Shown here: positions 1 through 6,396 of the stretch, in pieces | Layout: every line of letters begins with the position of its first letter | How positions within the stretch are numbered: the stretch's first letter is position 1 | Assembly: GCA_020439725.1 (NCBI GenBank) | Contig: JAGQSE010000474.1 | Span: forward strand, 1 to 13,788 | Length of the DNA stretch: 13,788 nt | Direction of reading: 5' to 3' | From: Acidobacteriota bacterium | Lineage (GTDB): Bacteria; Acidobacteriota; Thermoanaerobaculia; Multivoradales; JAHZIX01 | Made by a program: the position numbers and the translations under genes | The notes under the pieces: generated by a model | The model's input: the letters and a program-made list of their open reading frames with translations, nothing else | What the model was told of the DNA's origin: nothing | Database searches by the model: none

Positions 1-1600
1 CCTCGCGCCGTCCCAGGTCCGCGAGGCGGTTGGAGCGGTTGTTGGCTCTCGTCGCGAGCTTCTGCCGCTCCTCCTCGGTCCGCTCTGCGATCTCACCGTC
101 CTCGAGCTCCATCCGCAGGATCTCCTCCACCTCGGCCGCCGCCTCCCGGAGGGCCGTCGTCGAGTACGGGAGACGGCCGACGAGGTGCCGGGCGACCTCG
201 AGGTCGGGGTCTCGGGCCAGGGCTTGTGCCAGCATGCGTCCGATGGGATCGCCGGTGGCGATCGCGACCCGGACGGAGGGAAGAGCCAGGCGTCCGAGGT
301 CGCCTTCGATCGCGCCGGTCAGCAGACTCCGGGCCGCCGGCTCGCGCTGGGCGAGGCGGTTCAGCACCGTAAGCCCGGTTTCGAGCTGCGCTTCGGGGAC
401 CTCCTCTGCGAAGGCGGCAGGCAACAGCTCCGGGGCGTCCGTGAGCTGCCGCCAGACCAGGTGCTCGCCCACCAGGTCGGGCTCCACGCCGTCGCACCAG
501 CGGCGACCACGGTAGAGGACGTGCAGGGCCTCGGCGATCTCGTCGAGGCGAGCTCGTGGCTGGTCTGCCAGACTGGGGGCGCGGCGGATGATCTCGACGG
601 TCTCCTGGCGGGAGTCGGCCCCTTGCGCCAGGGTCACCAGGGTGGCGGCGTGGAGGAGGGCCCGCTGGAGCTCCGGCCCGAGGCCGGCGTGCATCTCGCG
701 GACCCGCTCGATCCCGCGCACCTCCCGGTGCAAGAGCCAGTCGAGGAGGCCCCCGGACGGCACCTGCTCGCCTTCGACGGCCGCCAGCGCGGTGGCGTGG
801 ATCAGCAGGACGCGCTCGAAGTCCTCGTCGTCGAGCGGCGGGACTCGCTCCACCGCCCATGTTGCCTCGGGCCCTCGCAGCTTCTTGTCGAACGCCCGGG
901 CGGCCGACGTGTACACGGTCCCCCGCTCGTCGACGGAGTTCGTCAGAGGCGAGAGACGGATCGGCGCCGTGACCGCCGGCCCCTGGAAGAAATCACCCAC
1001 CTCGTCGCCGGCTTGCTGGAGCTCGCCCCACCAGTCCCCGTCGGAGCGTGCCAGGAGGACGATCCGCACCGTCTCGCGAGCGCATCCGCGCGCGGCGGCG
1101 ACCACCAGCTCGATCTCGGCGCGCCGGCTCTCGGCGTAGTCGAGGACGAGGAGCAGCGACGTCTTTCCCCGGCTGAACAGCACCTCCTTCCCGTGCCGGG
1201 CCAGCAGCACGCCCTCGCGAAGGAACCCCGCCTGCCACCCGGCCTCCCGACGCGCACGCACGACCTGTCGCAAGAACCGCGTTTTGCCGAAGCCGCCGGG
1301 AGCCGTGTAGAGGCGGAGCGCGAGCGGAGGTCCGCCGTCGCACCAGGCGTCGAGGTCCTCCTGCTCCGCGGTCCGAGGGTAGAAGGGAACGATCCCGAAG
1401 TCGGCCCGCAGGAGCGCCGCCGGCGAGCTGTTCGGAGCCCAGGTGTGCTCTTCGAGGTCCAACAGCGCCGCCAGCGCCGATCTGCGCACACGGCGCTCCG
1501 CAAGGTGTTCGAGCCCCACCTCGACGGCGGTTCCCAATCCAGGAATCCAACCTGTCGCGATCTTGAGAACGGACTCGGCCCACTTCCACATTATTCTCAT
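1..1600 (-). CDS. STAND-type P-loop NTPase with C-terminal TPRs (3' part outside window)
   Basis: A continuous minus-strand frame runs from ATG at 1600 to the left edge without a stop, giving 533 visible residues. An in-frame TAA lies at 1616-1618; a second ATG at 1591 is an alternative start. A Walker A motif, APGGFGKTR, spans residues 100-108 (K106, T107). A hydrophobic Walker B strand ends in LDYAE (D154-E157), followed by a possible sensor strand IVLLARSD (180-187). PDLVGEHLV at 374-382 is a motif I recall from bacterial STAND ATPases carrying TPRs. The last residues, NNRSNRLADLGRRE (520-533), look like the opening helix of a TPR array that would continue outside the window. Such proteins are ATP-driven switches in signalling, self/non-self recognition or defence; the role here is unknown. 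The first 35 residues hold a glycine-containing hydrophobic segment (17-30). No Shine-Dalgarno is visible; TATAAG at 1615-1620 (minus) could be a -10 box with a very short leader. A 492-residue plus-strand frame over the same DNA is a GC-rich shadow. Confidence 0.85.
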   Translation of the reverse strand, partial: MRIMWKWAESVLKIATGWIPGLGTAVEVGLEHLAERRVRRSALAALLDLEEHTWAPNSSPAALLRADFGIVPFYPRTAEQEDLDAWCDGGPPLALRLYTAPGGFGKTRFLRQVVRARREAGWQAGFLREGVLLARHGKEVLFSRGKTSLLLVLDYAESRRAEIELVVAAARGCARETVRIVLLARSDGDWWGELQQAGDEVGDFFQGPAVTAPIRLSPLTNSVDERGTVYTSAARAFDKKLRGPEATWAVERVPPLDDEDFERVLLIHATALAAVEGEQVPSGGLLDWLLHREVRGIERVREMHAGLGPELQRALLHAATLVTLAQGADSRQETVEIIRRAPSLADQPRARLDEIAEALHVLYRGRRWCDGVEPDLVGEHLVWRQLTDAPELLPAAFAEEVPEAQLETGLTVLNRLAQREPAARSLLTGAIEGDLGRLALPSVRVAIATGDPIGRMLAQALARDPDLEVARHLVGRLPYSTTALREAAAEVEEILRMELEDGEIAERTEEERQKLATRANNRSNRLADLGRRE

Positions 1601-1646
1601 CGCGCCAGCATCTTCTTATACGAGAGACGTCGAGGTCCAATACGAC

Positions 1647-1809
1647 ATGCGCGATCTGGATGAGGCCGAGGGGAATCTGAGGGCTGACTATGTCGAGCGA
1701 CTGACCAGCGACCTTTATTGACTCTCAAGCCGAGGGAAAAGTCACCCACGGAGACATCCACCAAAGAATCATCCAATCCATACGCCGAGGCGCCGGCGAA
1801 GCGGAAAAC
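1647..1809 (+). pseudogene. Short frameshifted coding remnant of unknown function
   Basis: From ATG 1647 the plus strand reads a charged, protein-like stretch (MRDLDEAEGNLRADYVERL...) that ends at TGA 1719-1721. A neighbouring frame then carries an equally protein-like stretch (IDSQAEGKVTHGDIHQRI..., about 1717-1809). Deleting one T from the TTT at 1714-1716 joins the two seamlessly as SDL-IDSQAEGKV. Downstream the frame enters the direct repeats and loses protein character. I do not recognise the family. This may be the tail of an older gene broken by a single-base slip, or chance. A small expressed peptide is not excluded. Confidence 0.3.
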
Positions 1810-1985
1810 ATGGGGGACCCAAGTATCGAGGGCCGAAAACATGGGGGACCCAAGTGTCGGCGGAGGGTCCGGCGACCGGGAATCGAGCCCCAATCGTCCC
1901 TGCGGCGCCTTGCCTCACCGGCTCGTCGCACCCGGCGGACAGGTGTGGCCAGGCGGGCAAAGGACATGGGGGACCCAAATGTTGG
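1803..1985 (+). repeat. Three direct copies of an ACATGGGGGACCCAA element
   Basis: The 15-nt core ACATGGGGGACCCAA occurs exactly at 1808-1822, 1839-1853 and 1964-1978. The first two copies have a 31-bp period and share wider flanks (GAAAACATGGGGGACCCAAG, then TATCG or TGTCG). The third, 125 bp further on, is followed by ATGTTGG. No inverted copy is seen here. The core is built around GGGGGACCC, in the style of interspersed repeats linked to REP-associated transposases, but no transposase gene is present. The copies fill most of the space between the NTPase and the XRE regulator. Between copies 2 and 3 (1854-1963) I see no gene or RNA. Confidence 0.75.
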
Positions 1986-2091
1986 AGCTCGGTGGGGAGA
2001 TCGTGGCCTGTTTCACCCGACCGATATGCTGATCTCGTTCTCATGCATCAGTCTCTCGACAGCCACGCCTATATCCTCTACCCTTGTGTCT

Positions 2092-2451
2092 ATGAAGACT
2101 AGCGACGCGAGCTACGAAGTAGCTCTCGACGACGAGTTTCGCTTCCGGCTGGGCGACCTCCGCCGGCGCAAGGGTTGGTCTCGGAGCGACCTCGGCGAGC
2201 GGGCTGGGGTCACGGCCTCGATCATCTGCTATTTCGAACGCGGGCGAGAGCGGCCCAACGCCTGGAGCATCCGGCGTCTGGCGGCGGCCTTGGGGGTCAC
2301 CGAGGAGTACCTCGCCCGCGGGCCTGCCGGTAGCGCTCCTGTGGACAAAGAGCTTTTCCGGCGTTTCCAGGACATCGCGCTGCTCCCCGTGAGCGATCGG
2401 GAGAGCGTCAACGCGCTGCTCGACGCGTTCCTCGAAACACGGAAGATGTAG
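2092..2451 (+). CDS. XRE-family helix-turn-helix transcriptional regulator
   Basis: A 119-residue protein with one Cro/C1-type HTH domain at about residues 17-71: FRLGDLRRRKGWSRSDLGER, then AGVTASIICYFERGRERPN, then IRRLAAALGVTEEYL. These match the usual five-helix layout, with the recognition helix near TASIICYFERG. The C-terminal part (FRRFQDIALLPVSDRESVN...) is a short helical tail. The frame is open further upstream, but that DNA is repeat-filled and reads as low-quality protein, so I place the start at ATG 2092. No Shine-Dalgarno precedes it, so initiation may be leaderless. It is the only confident plus-strand gene, divergent from the STAND NTPase and convergent with the PIN toxin gene 33 bp away. 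Regulating itself and the NTPase is a reasonable guess, not shown by the sequence. Confidence 0.85.
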   Translation: MKTSDASYEVALDDEFRFRLGDLRRRKGWSRSDLGERAGVTASIICYFERGRERPNAWSIRRLAAALGVTEEYLARGPAGSAPVDKELFRRFQDIALLPVSDRESVNALLDAFLETRKM

Positions 2452-2484
2452 AAATCCGCGAGGAGCGCACGTCTCCGAACGCCC

Positions 2485-2919
2485 TCACCCACCTCCGAAC
2501 GGATTCCGCACCACCACGCCGTCGTAGCTCTGGCCGGCGTTCAGGTCCTCACTCCAGACGGTGGAGCAACCGAGGGCTCTGGCGCTACGGAGGATCATGG
2601 CGTCCCAGAACGAAACCTGGTAGCGCTGCTGGAGATCGGTGGCGGCGAGGACGTCGTCGATGTCGGGGCGGTGGACGTGCCAGGCGGCGAGGGTGGCGAG
2701 GAAGTCGCGGGCGACGGCAGGCGAAAGGGGCTTGGGGACCTTGCGGGTGATGGTGACGTAGAACTCCTGGCAAACCTGGATGCTCAGGGCGCCGACGTGC
2801 TCGTCCCAAAGGCGGTCGACGAGCTCGATGGCCTGCGCTTGCTTCTTCCCCGCGGAGCCGTCATGGAGGTAGACGAGGACGTTGGTGTCGACCAGCTCGA
2901 GCGCCGGCTCAGCGGTCAT
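2485..2919 (-). CDS. vapC: PIN-domain ribonuclease toxin, VapC-type
   Basis: A 144-residue single-domain PIN protein. The N-terminal strand LELVDTNVLVYLHD holds the first metal-binding acidic residue, D11. E52 in QVCQEFY, D106 in VSFWDAMIL and E124/D125 in WSEDLN supply the rest of the acidic Mg-binding set, so the active site looks intact. VapC toxins are RNases that cut specific tRNA or rRNA and are held inactive by their paired antitoxin. I chose ATG 2919 because the PIN fold begins directly after it and because this start overlaps the antitoxin stop by 11 bp. The frame is open to 2982, but the extra 21 residues lie inside the antitoxin gene and show no domain. Its 3' end faces the XRE gene. 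Confidence 0.88.
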   Translation of the reverse strand: MTAEPALELVDTNVLVYLHDGSAGKKQAQAIELVDRLWDEHVGALSIQVCQEFYVTITRKVPKPLSPAVARDFLATLAAWHVHRPDIDDVLAATDLQQRYQVSFWDAMILRSARALGCSTVWSEDLNAGQSYDGVVVRNPFGGG

Positions 2920-3154
2920 GGAGGCTCTCGCGGGTCCATCCGGCGCGGCCACCGGTGCCGAGGTCTCGTGCCTCCGCGACATGCGCGAGGTAGCGCGAAC
3001 GGGCCTCGGTGTAGGTGTCCTCCTCCGCGAGCAGGCGCTCGAGGGTTACCTTCAGAAGACCGGAAACCGAGGTTCCGCGCTCGACCGCCAGGTGGCGAAC
3101 GCGGCGCAGCATCTCTTTGGGCAGGGCCAGTGTGATGTTCTGAGTATCACTCAC
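2909..3154 (-). CDS. vapB: Ribbon-helix-helix antitoxin, VapB/CopG-type
   Basis: An 81-residue protein. ITLALPKEMLRRVRHLAVER gives the beta strand and first helix, and TSVSGLLKVTLERLLAEE the second helix, of a ribbon-helix-helix DNA-binding domain at about residues 7-45. The C-terminal tail (RDLGTGGRAGWTRESLHDR) is the sort of extension that wraps the partner toxin. The start is GTG 3154, chosen because the RHH strand begins at once and no better start is present. No Shine-Dalgarno is visible; a TACACT box 8 bp upstream (3162-3167, minus) suggests a leaderless or nearly leaderless message. The gene overlaps the PIN toxin start by 11 bp, as in a normal antitoxin-first operon, and its promoter lies in the 60 bp downstream of the kinase gene. 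Confidence 0.88.
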   Translation of the reverse strand: MSDTQNITLALPKEMLRRVRHLAVERGTSVSGLLKVTLERLLAEEDTYTEARSRYLAHVAEARDLGTGGRAGWTRESLHDR

Positions 3155-3188
3155 GTGGTGAAGTGTAGCACGTGAACACGTGAACGTG
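3152..3188. promoter_or_regulatory. Putative autoregulatory operator of the VapBC operon (CACGTG repeats)
   Basis: The palindrome CACGTG occurs at 3152-3157, 3169-3174 and 3177-3182. The last two lie in a tandem 8-bp repeat CACGTGAA-CACGTGAA, followed by a partial copy, CGTG, at 3185-3188. The first palindrome contains the GTG start codon of the antitoxin, and a minus-strand -10-like TACACT (3162-3167) sits between the sites. RHH antitoxins typically bind short tandem or inverted repeats over their own promoter, which this layout fits. Binding is inferred, not shown. Confidence 0.5.
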
Positions 3189-3214
3189 ACATTCCTTCGG
3201 GAAGCGACGATCTC

Positions 3215-5761
3215 CTAACCGTTCGTAGACGCCTGAGCCAGCGCCTGCCGCACCTTCGCCACCGTCTTCGCCGCGCGCCGCGTCTGCGGGTCGTCGGGGC
3301 CACCGGCGGCGTTGCGGAGCTCGAAGGCCCGCTCGGCGAGGTCGAGACAGCGCGGCCGGGCGCCCAGCTCGAGGCAGCGATCCGCCAGCGCTTCGAGGGG
3401 GTACGAAACGTTGTAGTGGTCGGCACCGAAGACCCGCTCGAAAACGGGTAGAAGGGCTTCGAGCCGGCGTTCCCCTTCCTCGGCTCGATCCGCCCCGAGC
3501 ATCGCGCGGGCAGCGTTGAAACGGCTGCTCAGCGTGAGTGGGTGTTCGGGGCCGAGGAGCTTCTCCCGGGCCGCCACGGCCTGCTCGAAAAGACCCAGAG
3601 CACGGCGCGTTTGACCCAACTCCATCAACGCATCCCCGAGGTTGTTGCGGCTCTCGGAGATGTCGTCGCTGTCCTCACCAAAGGCTTTGAGGCGGATCTC
3701 CAGGGCGCGCTCGTGGAGCTTGACCGCTTCCTCGGGCTGGCCGCGGTCCTTGAGCACCAACGACAGGTTGTTGAGCGTCGCGGCCACGTCCGGGTGGTCG
3801 GGTCCGCGGGTCTCTTCGATGACGTCGAGGGCCCGGCGGTAGCGTGTCTCCGCATCGTCGAGGTCGCCGAGCTGAGCGTCGAGGATGGCGACGTTGTTGA
3901 GGATCCCGACCAAGCGCCGATCCCGCGTCCCTTCATGCTCGACCAGCTCGAGGGCACGCTGCAGCTGCTCGCGTGCCGCGGCGAAGTCGCCCTGGTACCA
4001 AAGCGCGATGCCGAGGGACTGGAGCGCGTTGACCAGCTCCGGGGAATCACGGCCGTGGAGCGCTTCGAGCTCGGCGAGGGCGGCCCGGGCTTCGGTCTCG
4101 GCCGCCGCATACTCGCCGGAGCGATAGAGCGCCGCGGCCAGCAGCGACCGCGAGGCTCCCACCGCCTCGGGGTTGCCCGGCTCGTCGAGGCTCTGTCGGG
4201 CGTCGAGCTCGGCGCGGAAGAGCTGGGCCGAACGCGCCGGGACACCGAGGTTGAGATAGATGTGAGCGAGGGTGCCGAGGAGCCGGGCGCGCAGCGGCGG
4301 GGGCACCTCTTCCGATCCTTCGAGCCGTTCGGCGCCGCGATCGAGGAGCGCCCGGGCGGTGAGCTCCTGGCGGTCCCCGACCGGGTCGCTGACCTTGAAG
4401 AGCTCCACCAGGAAGTCCGAGGTACGGCGGGCCGCTGCCGCTTCGGTGGCGGCGAGGGCCTCGGCGCGCTGGGCGCGGAGCATGCCGGACACCGCCAGCA
4501 CCAGGCCGAGAATCAACCCCGCCACCGTCAGGGTCGCCGCCGCGACGCCGAGACGATGACGGCGGACGAAGCGGCCGGTGCGATAGGCGAAGCTGTCGGG
4601 CCGCGCGCGTACCGGTAGGCCCTCGAGGTGACGCTCGAGGTCCTGGGCCACCTCCTCCGCCGAGGCGTAGCGCCGCTCGGGCTCCTTCTTCAAACAGGTG
4701 GCGACGATTCCATCGAGATCGCCGGCGAGCTGTCGCAGGAGCTGTGCCGGGCTCGCCTTCCTCGCGGTGGCGACGGCGCCGAGGGTGCTCGCGTCGAGAT
4801 GCCGTAGGCGCTGCGAAGGGGGCTCGGGCTCGAGAGTGCAGACAATGCGCTCGACGGTCGTCGGGGACGCCTCGCCGACGCTCTGGGCGCGCTGCCCTGT
4901 GAGCAGCTCGTAGAGCAGCAGCCCGAGCCCGTAGACGTCGGTCGCCGTGGTGATGGCCTGGCCGCGGATCTGCTCGGGACTGGCGAAGTCGGGGGTCAGC
5001 AGTCGCAGTCCCGTCCGAGTCGCCGCCACGCCGCCCTCGGGGTCCGGCTCGAGGAGCTTGGCGATCCCGAAGTCCACCAGCTTGACCACACCGTCGTCGG
5101 TGACCAGCACGTTGTCGGGCTTCAAGTCGCGGTGGATCACCAGCTGGCGGTGGGCGGCGTGGACCGCGCGGCAGACGTCGACGAACAGACTCACCCGCTC
5201 GCGGATCGACAGACGATGGGTATCGGCGTAGCGGGTCAGCGCCTCCCCCTCGACCAGCTCGAGGACCAGGAAAGGCACTCCCTCGGGACCGCCGGCGAAG
5301 CCGCCGTCTAGGATGTGCGCGATATGCGGGTGCTCGAGGCGGGCGAGGATCTGTTGCTCGAGCCGGAAACGCGCCACGGCCTCGGCACCGTGGAGCCAGC
5401 GCTGCATCAGCTTGACGGCGACCCGGTGGTCGTAGAGCCCGTCGGCACGGCGCGCCGCGTACACCGCACCCATGCCGCCCCCACCGAGCCAGCGTTCGAG
5501 GACATAGTCGCCGACACGACGCCCGATCCAGGGATCGGTCTCGGCCAAGACGCCGACCTGAACCGAAGCGTCCTCCGAAAGCAGTGACTCCGCGGACAGG
5601 GGACGCTCGCTGTCGTGCTCTCCGAGCATCGCCGCCAGCTCCCCGGCGAGGGCCGGCCGCCCGGCGGCAAGGTCCCCTAGCCGGGCGCTCCGCAGGTCCG
5701 CGGGAAGGTCGGCGAGCTCGACGAAGAGACCCTCGAGCTCCTGCCACTCGTCACCGGTCAT
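3215..5761 (-). CDS. Transmembrane Ser/Thr protein kinase with C-terminal TPR array
   Basis: Reading from ATG 5761 gives 848 residues. Residues 1-50 form a helical leader (MTGDEWQELEGLF...) common in TPR kinases of this type. The Hanks-type kinase domain covers about 85-380: Gly-loop LGGGGMGAVY (92-101), VAVK lysine K117, catalytic loop HRDLKPDN (210-217), DFG (230-232) and SPEQ as the APE equivalent (261-264). It is an RD kinase with all key residues. One transmembrane helix (about 404-426) follows, so the kinase faces the cytoplasm. Residues of about 440-848 form roughly eight TPRs with a 42-residue period, kinesin-light-chain style, probably on the other side of the membrane if the single helix is real. 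The start was picked because ATGA joins it to the sigma factor stop; the frame is open to 5821 but that lies within the sigma gene. The likely substrate is the neighbouring sigma factor. Confidence 0.96.
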   Translation of the reverse strand: MTGDEWQELEGLFVELADLPADLRSARLGDLAAGRPALAGELAAMLGEHDSERPLSAESLLSEDASVQVGVLAETDPWIGRRVGDYVLERWLGGGGMGAVYAARRADGLYDHRVAVKLMQRWLHGAEAVARFRLEQQILARLEHPHIAHILDGGFAGGPEGVPFLVLELVEGEALTRYADTHRLSIRERVSLFVDVCRAVHAAHRQLVIHRDLKPDNVLVTDDGVVKLVDFGIAKLLEPDPEGGVAATRTGLRLLTPDFASPEQIRGQAITTATDVYGLGLLLYELLTGQRAQSVGEASPTTVERIVCTLEPEPPSQRLRHLDASTLGAVATARKASPAQLLRQLAGDLDGIVATCLKKEPERRYASAEEVAQDLERHLEGLPVRARPDSFAYRTGRFVRRHRLGVAAATLTVAGLILGLVLAVSGMLRAQRAEALAATEAAAARRTSDFLVELFKVSDPVGDRQELTARALLDRGAERLEGSEEVPPPLRARLLGTLAHIYLNLGVPARSAQLFRAELDARQSLDEPGNPEAVGASRSLLAAALYRSGEYAAAETEARAALAELEALHGRDSPELVNALQSLGIALWYQGDFAAAREQLQRALELVEHEGTRDRRLVGILNNVAILDAQLGDLDDAETRYRRALDVIEETRGPDHPDVAATLNNLSLVLKDRGQPEEAVKLHERALEIRLKAFGEDSDDISESRNNLGDALMELGQTRRALGLFEQAVAAREKLLGPEHPLTLSSRFNAARAMLGADRAEEGERRLEALLPVFERVFGADHYNVSYPLEALADRCLELGARPRCLDLAERAFELRNAAGGPDDPQTRRAAKTVAKVRQALAQASTNG

Positions 5762-6375
5762 GAGAGGACGTCCACCGAGGCGTGCACCTCCTTGCGCAAC
5801 CAGGCGATGGCGACGGTCCAATCGCGGGCCACGGTCTTCTCGGAGACCCCCAGCCAGTCCGCGATCTCCGACAACGACCGACCGGCGAAGATGCGCTGCT
5901 CGACGACGAAGGCCGGTCGCGGATTGGCCCGGGTCAGCCGCGAGAGCGCGTCGTCGAGCTCGAGGAGCTCCTCGGCCTGCCCCGTCGACAGCAGCAGACG
6001 CTGGTCGTCGAGAGGCACTCGCTCTAGGCCGCCCCCTCGCTTGTCCCGAAGCCGGCTCCGCGCATGATCGACCAGCACGTGCCGCATGGCGTTGCCGGCC
6101 AGGGCGAAGAACTCGTCCCGATCCCGCGCCGCCAGGATCCGCTGGCGGCTGAGCTTGAGGTAGGTCTCGTGCACCAGCGCGGTGGTCGAAAGCGTCAGCT
6201 CGGAGCGTTCGCCGCGCCGCGCGCGCCGTGCCACCCGGCGGAGCTCGTCATAGACCTGCGGCACGATCTCGTCGAGGGCGCCGGGCTCGCCGGCGGCCCA
6301 CCGCTCGAGCCATCGGGTGACGTCGCGAGCAGGCGCACGACCACCGCTTCCGGAAGGCTCTTCCTCGGCTGGCAT
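5758..6375 (-). CDS. ECF-type RNA polymerase sigma factor, TIGR02999/ECF43-like
   Basis: A 205-residue sigma factor. Region 2 covers about residues 20-115 (DVTRWLERWAAGEPGALDEI, later FFALAGNAMRHVLVDHARSR, the -10-recognising part). Region 4 covers about 138-195, with the HTH SLSEIADWLGVSEKTVARDW (167-186) that reads the -35 box. Where most ECF sigmas have D-A-E-D before LVQE, this protein has S63-T64-T65-A66 before LVHE. Loss of these acids is known for ECF43-type sigmas, whose partner kinase supplies the charge by phosphorylation. No anti-sigma gene is adjacent; instead the stop overlaps the kinase start by ATGA. The gene begins 21 bp after the secreted repeat-protein gene. A TATACT -10-like box (6384-6389, minus) in that gap has no matching -35, so co-transcription from upstream is more likely. 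No clear Shine-Dalgarno. Confidence 0.95.
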   Translation of the reverse strand: MPAEEEPSGSGGRAPARDVTRWLERWAAGEPGALDEIVPQVYDELRRVARRARRGERSELTLSTTALVHETYLKLSRQRILAARDRDEFFALAGNAMRHVLVDHARSRLRDKRGGGLERVPLDDQRLLLSTGQAEELLELDDALSRLTRANPRPAFVVEQRIFAGRSLSEIADWLGVSEKTVARDWTVAIAWLRKEVHASVDVLS

Positions 6376-6396
6376 CTGCCCGGAGTATAGGGCATC

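Noticed and set aside
185..1663. Long plus-strand open frame of 492 codons across the NTPase region
   Set aside because: The minus strand carries Walker A, Walker B and TPR motifs over the same DNA. The plus frame has no domain-like pattern and arises from GC-rich third positions.
1870..1905. GGGAATCGAGCCCC looked like a tRNA T-arm, a possible attachment-site remnant
   Set aside because: The flanking bases do not form the T stem and no other tRNA arm is present nearby.
1810..2091. N-terminal extension of the XRE regulator, open in frame to 1705
   Set aside because: The extension encodes repeat DNA and low-complexity Arg-rich sequence; the HTH protein starts sensibly at ATG 2092.
2452..2484. 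Terminator between the convergent XRE and PIN genes
   Set aside because: Only a short CTCCGAACG direct repeat is seen; no hairpin with a T-run on either strand.
3542..4618. Plus-strand frame of 358 codons opposite the kinase TPRs
   Set aside because: Periodic shadow of the TPR repeats, with no start context or domain.
6376..6396. Separate promoter for the sigma factor at TATACT 6384-6389 (minus)
   Set aside because: No -35 match at a suitable distance and only 8 bp to the start codon; too weak to list as a feature.
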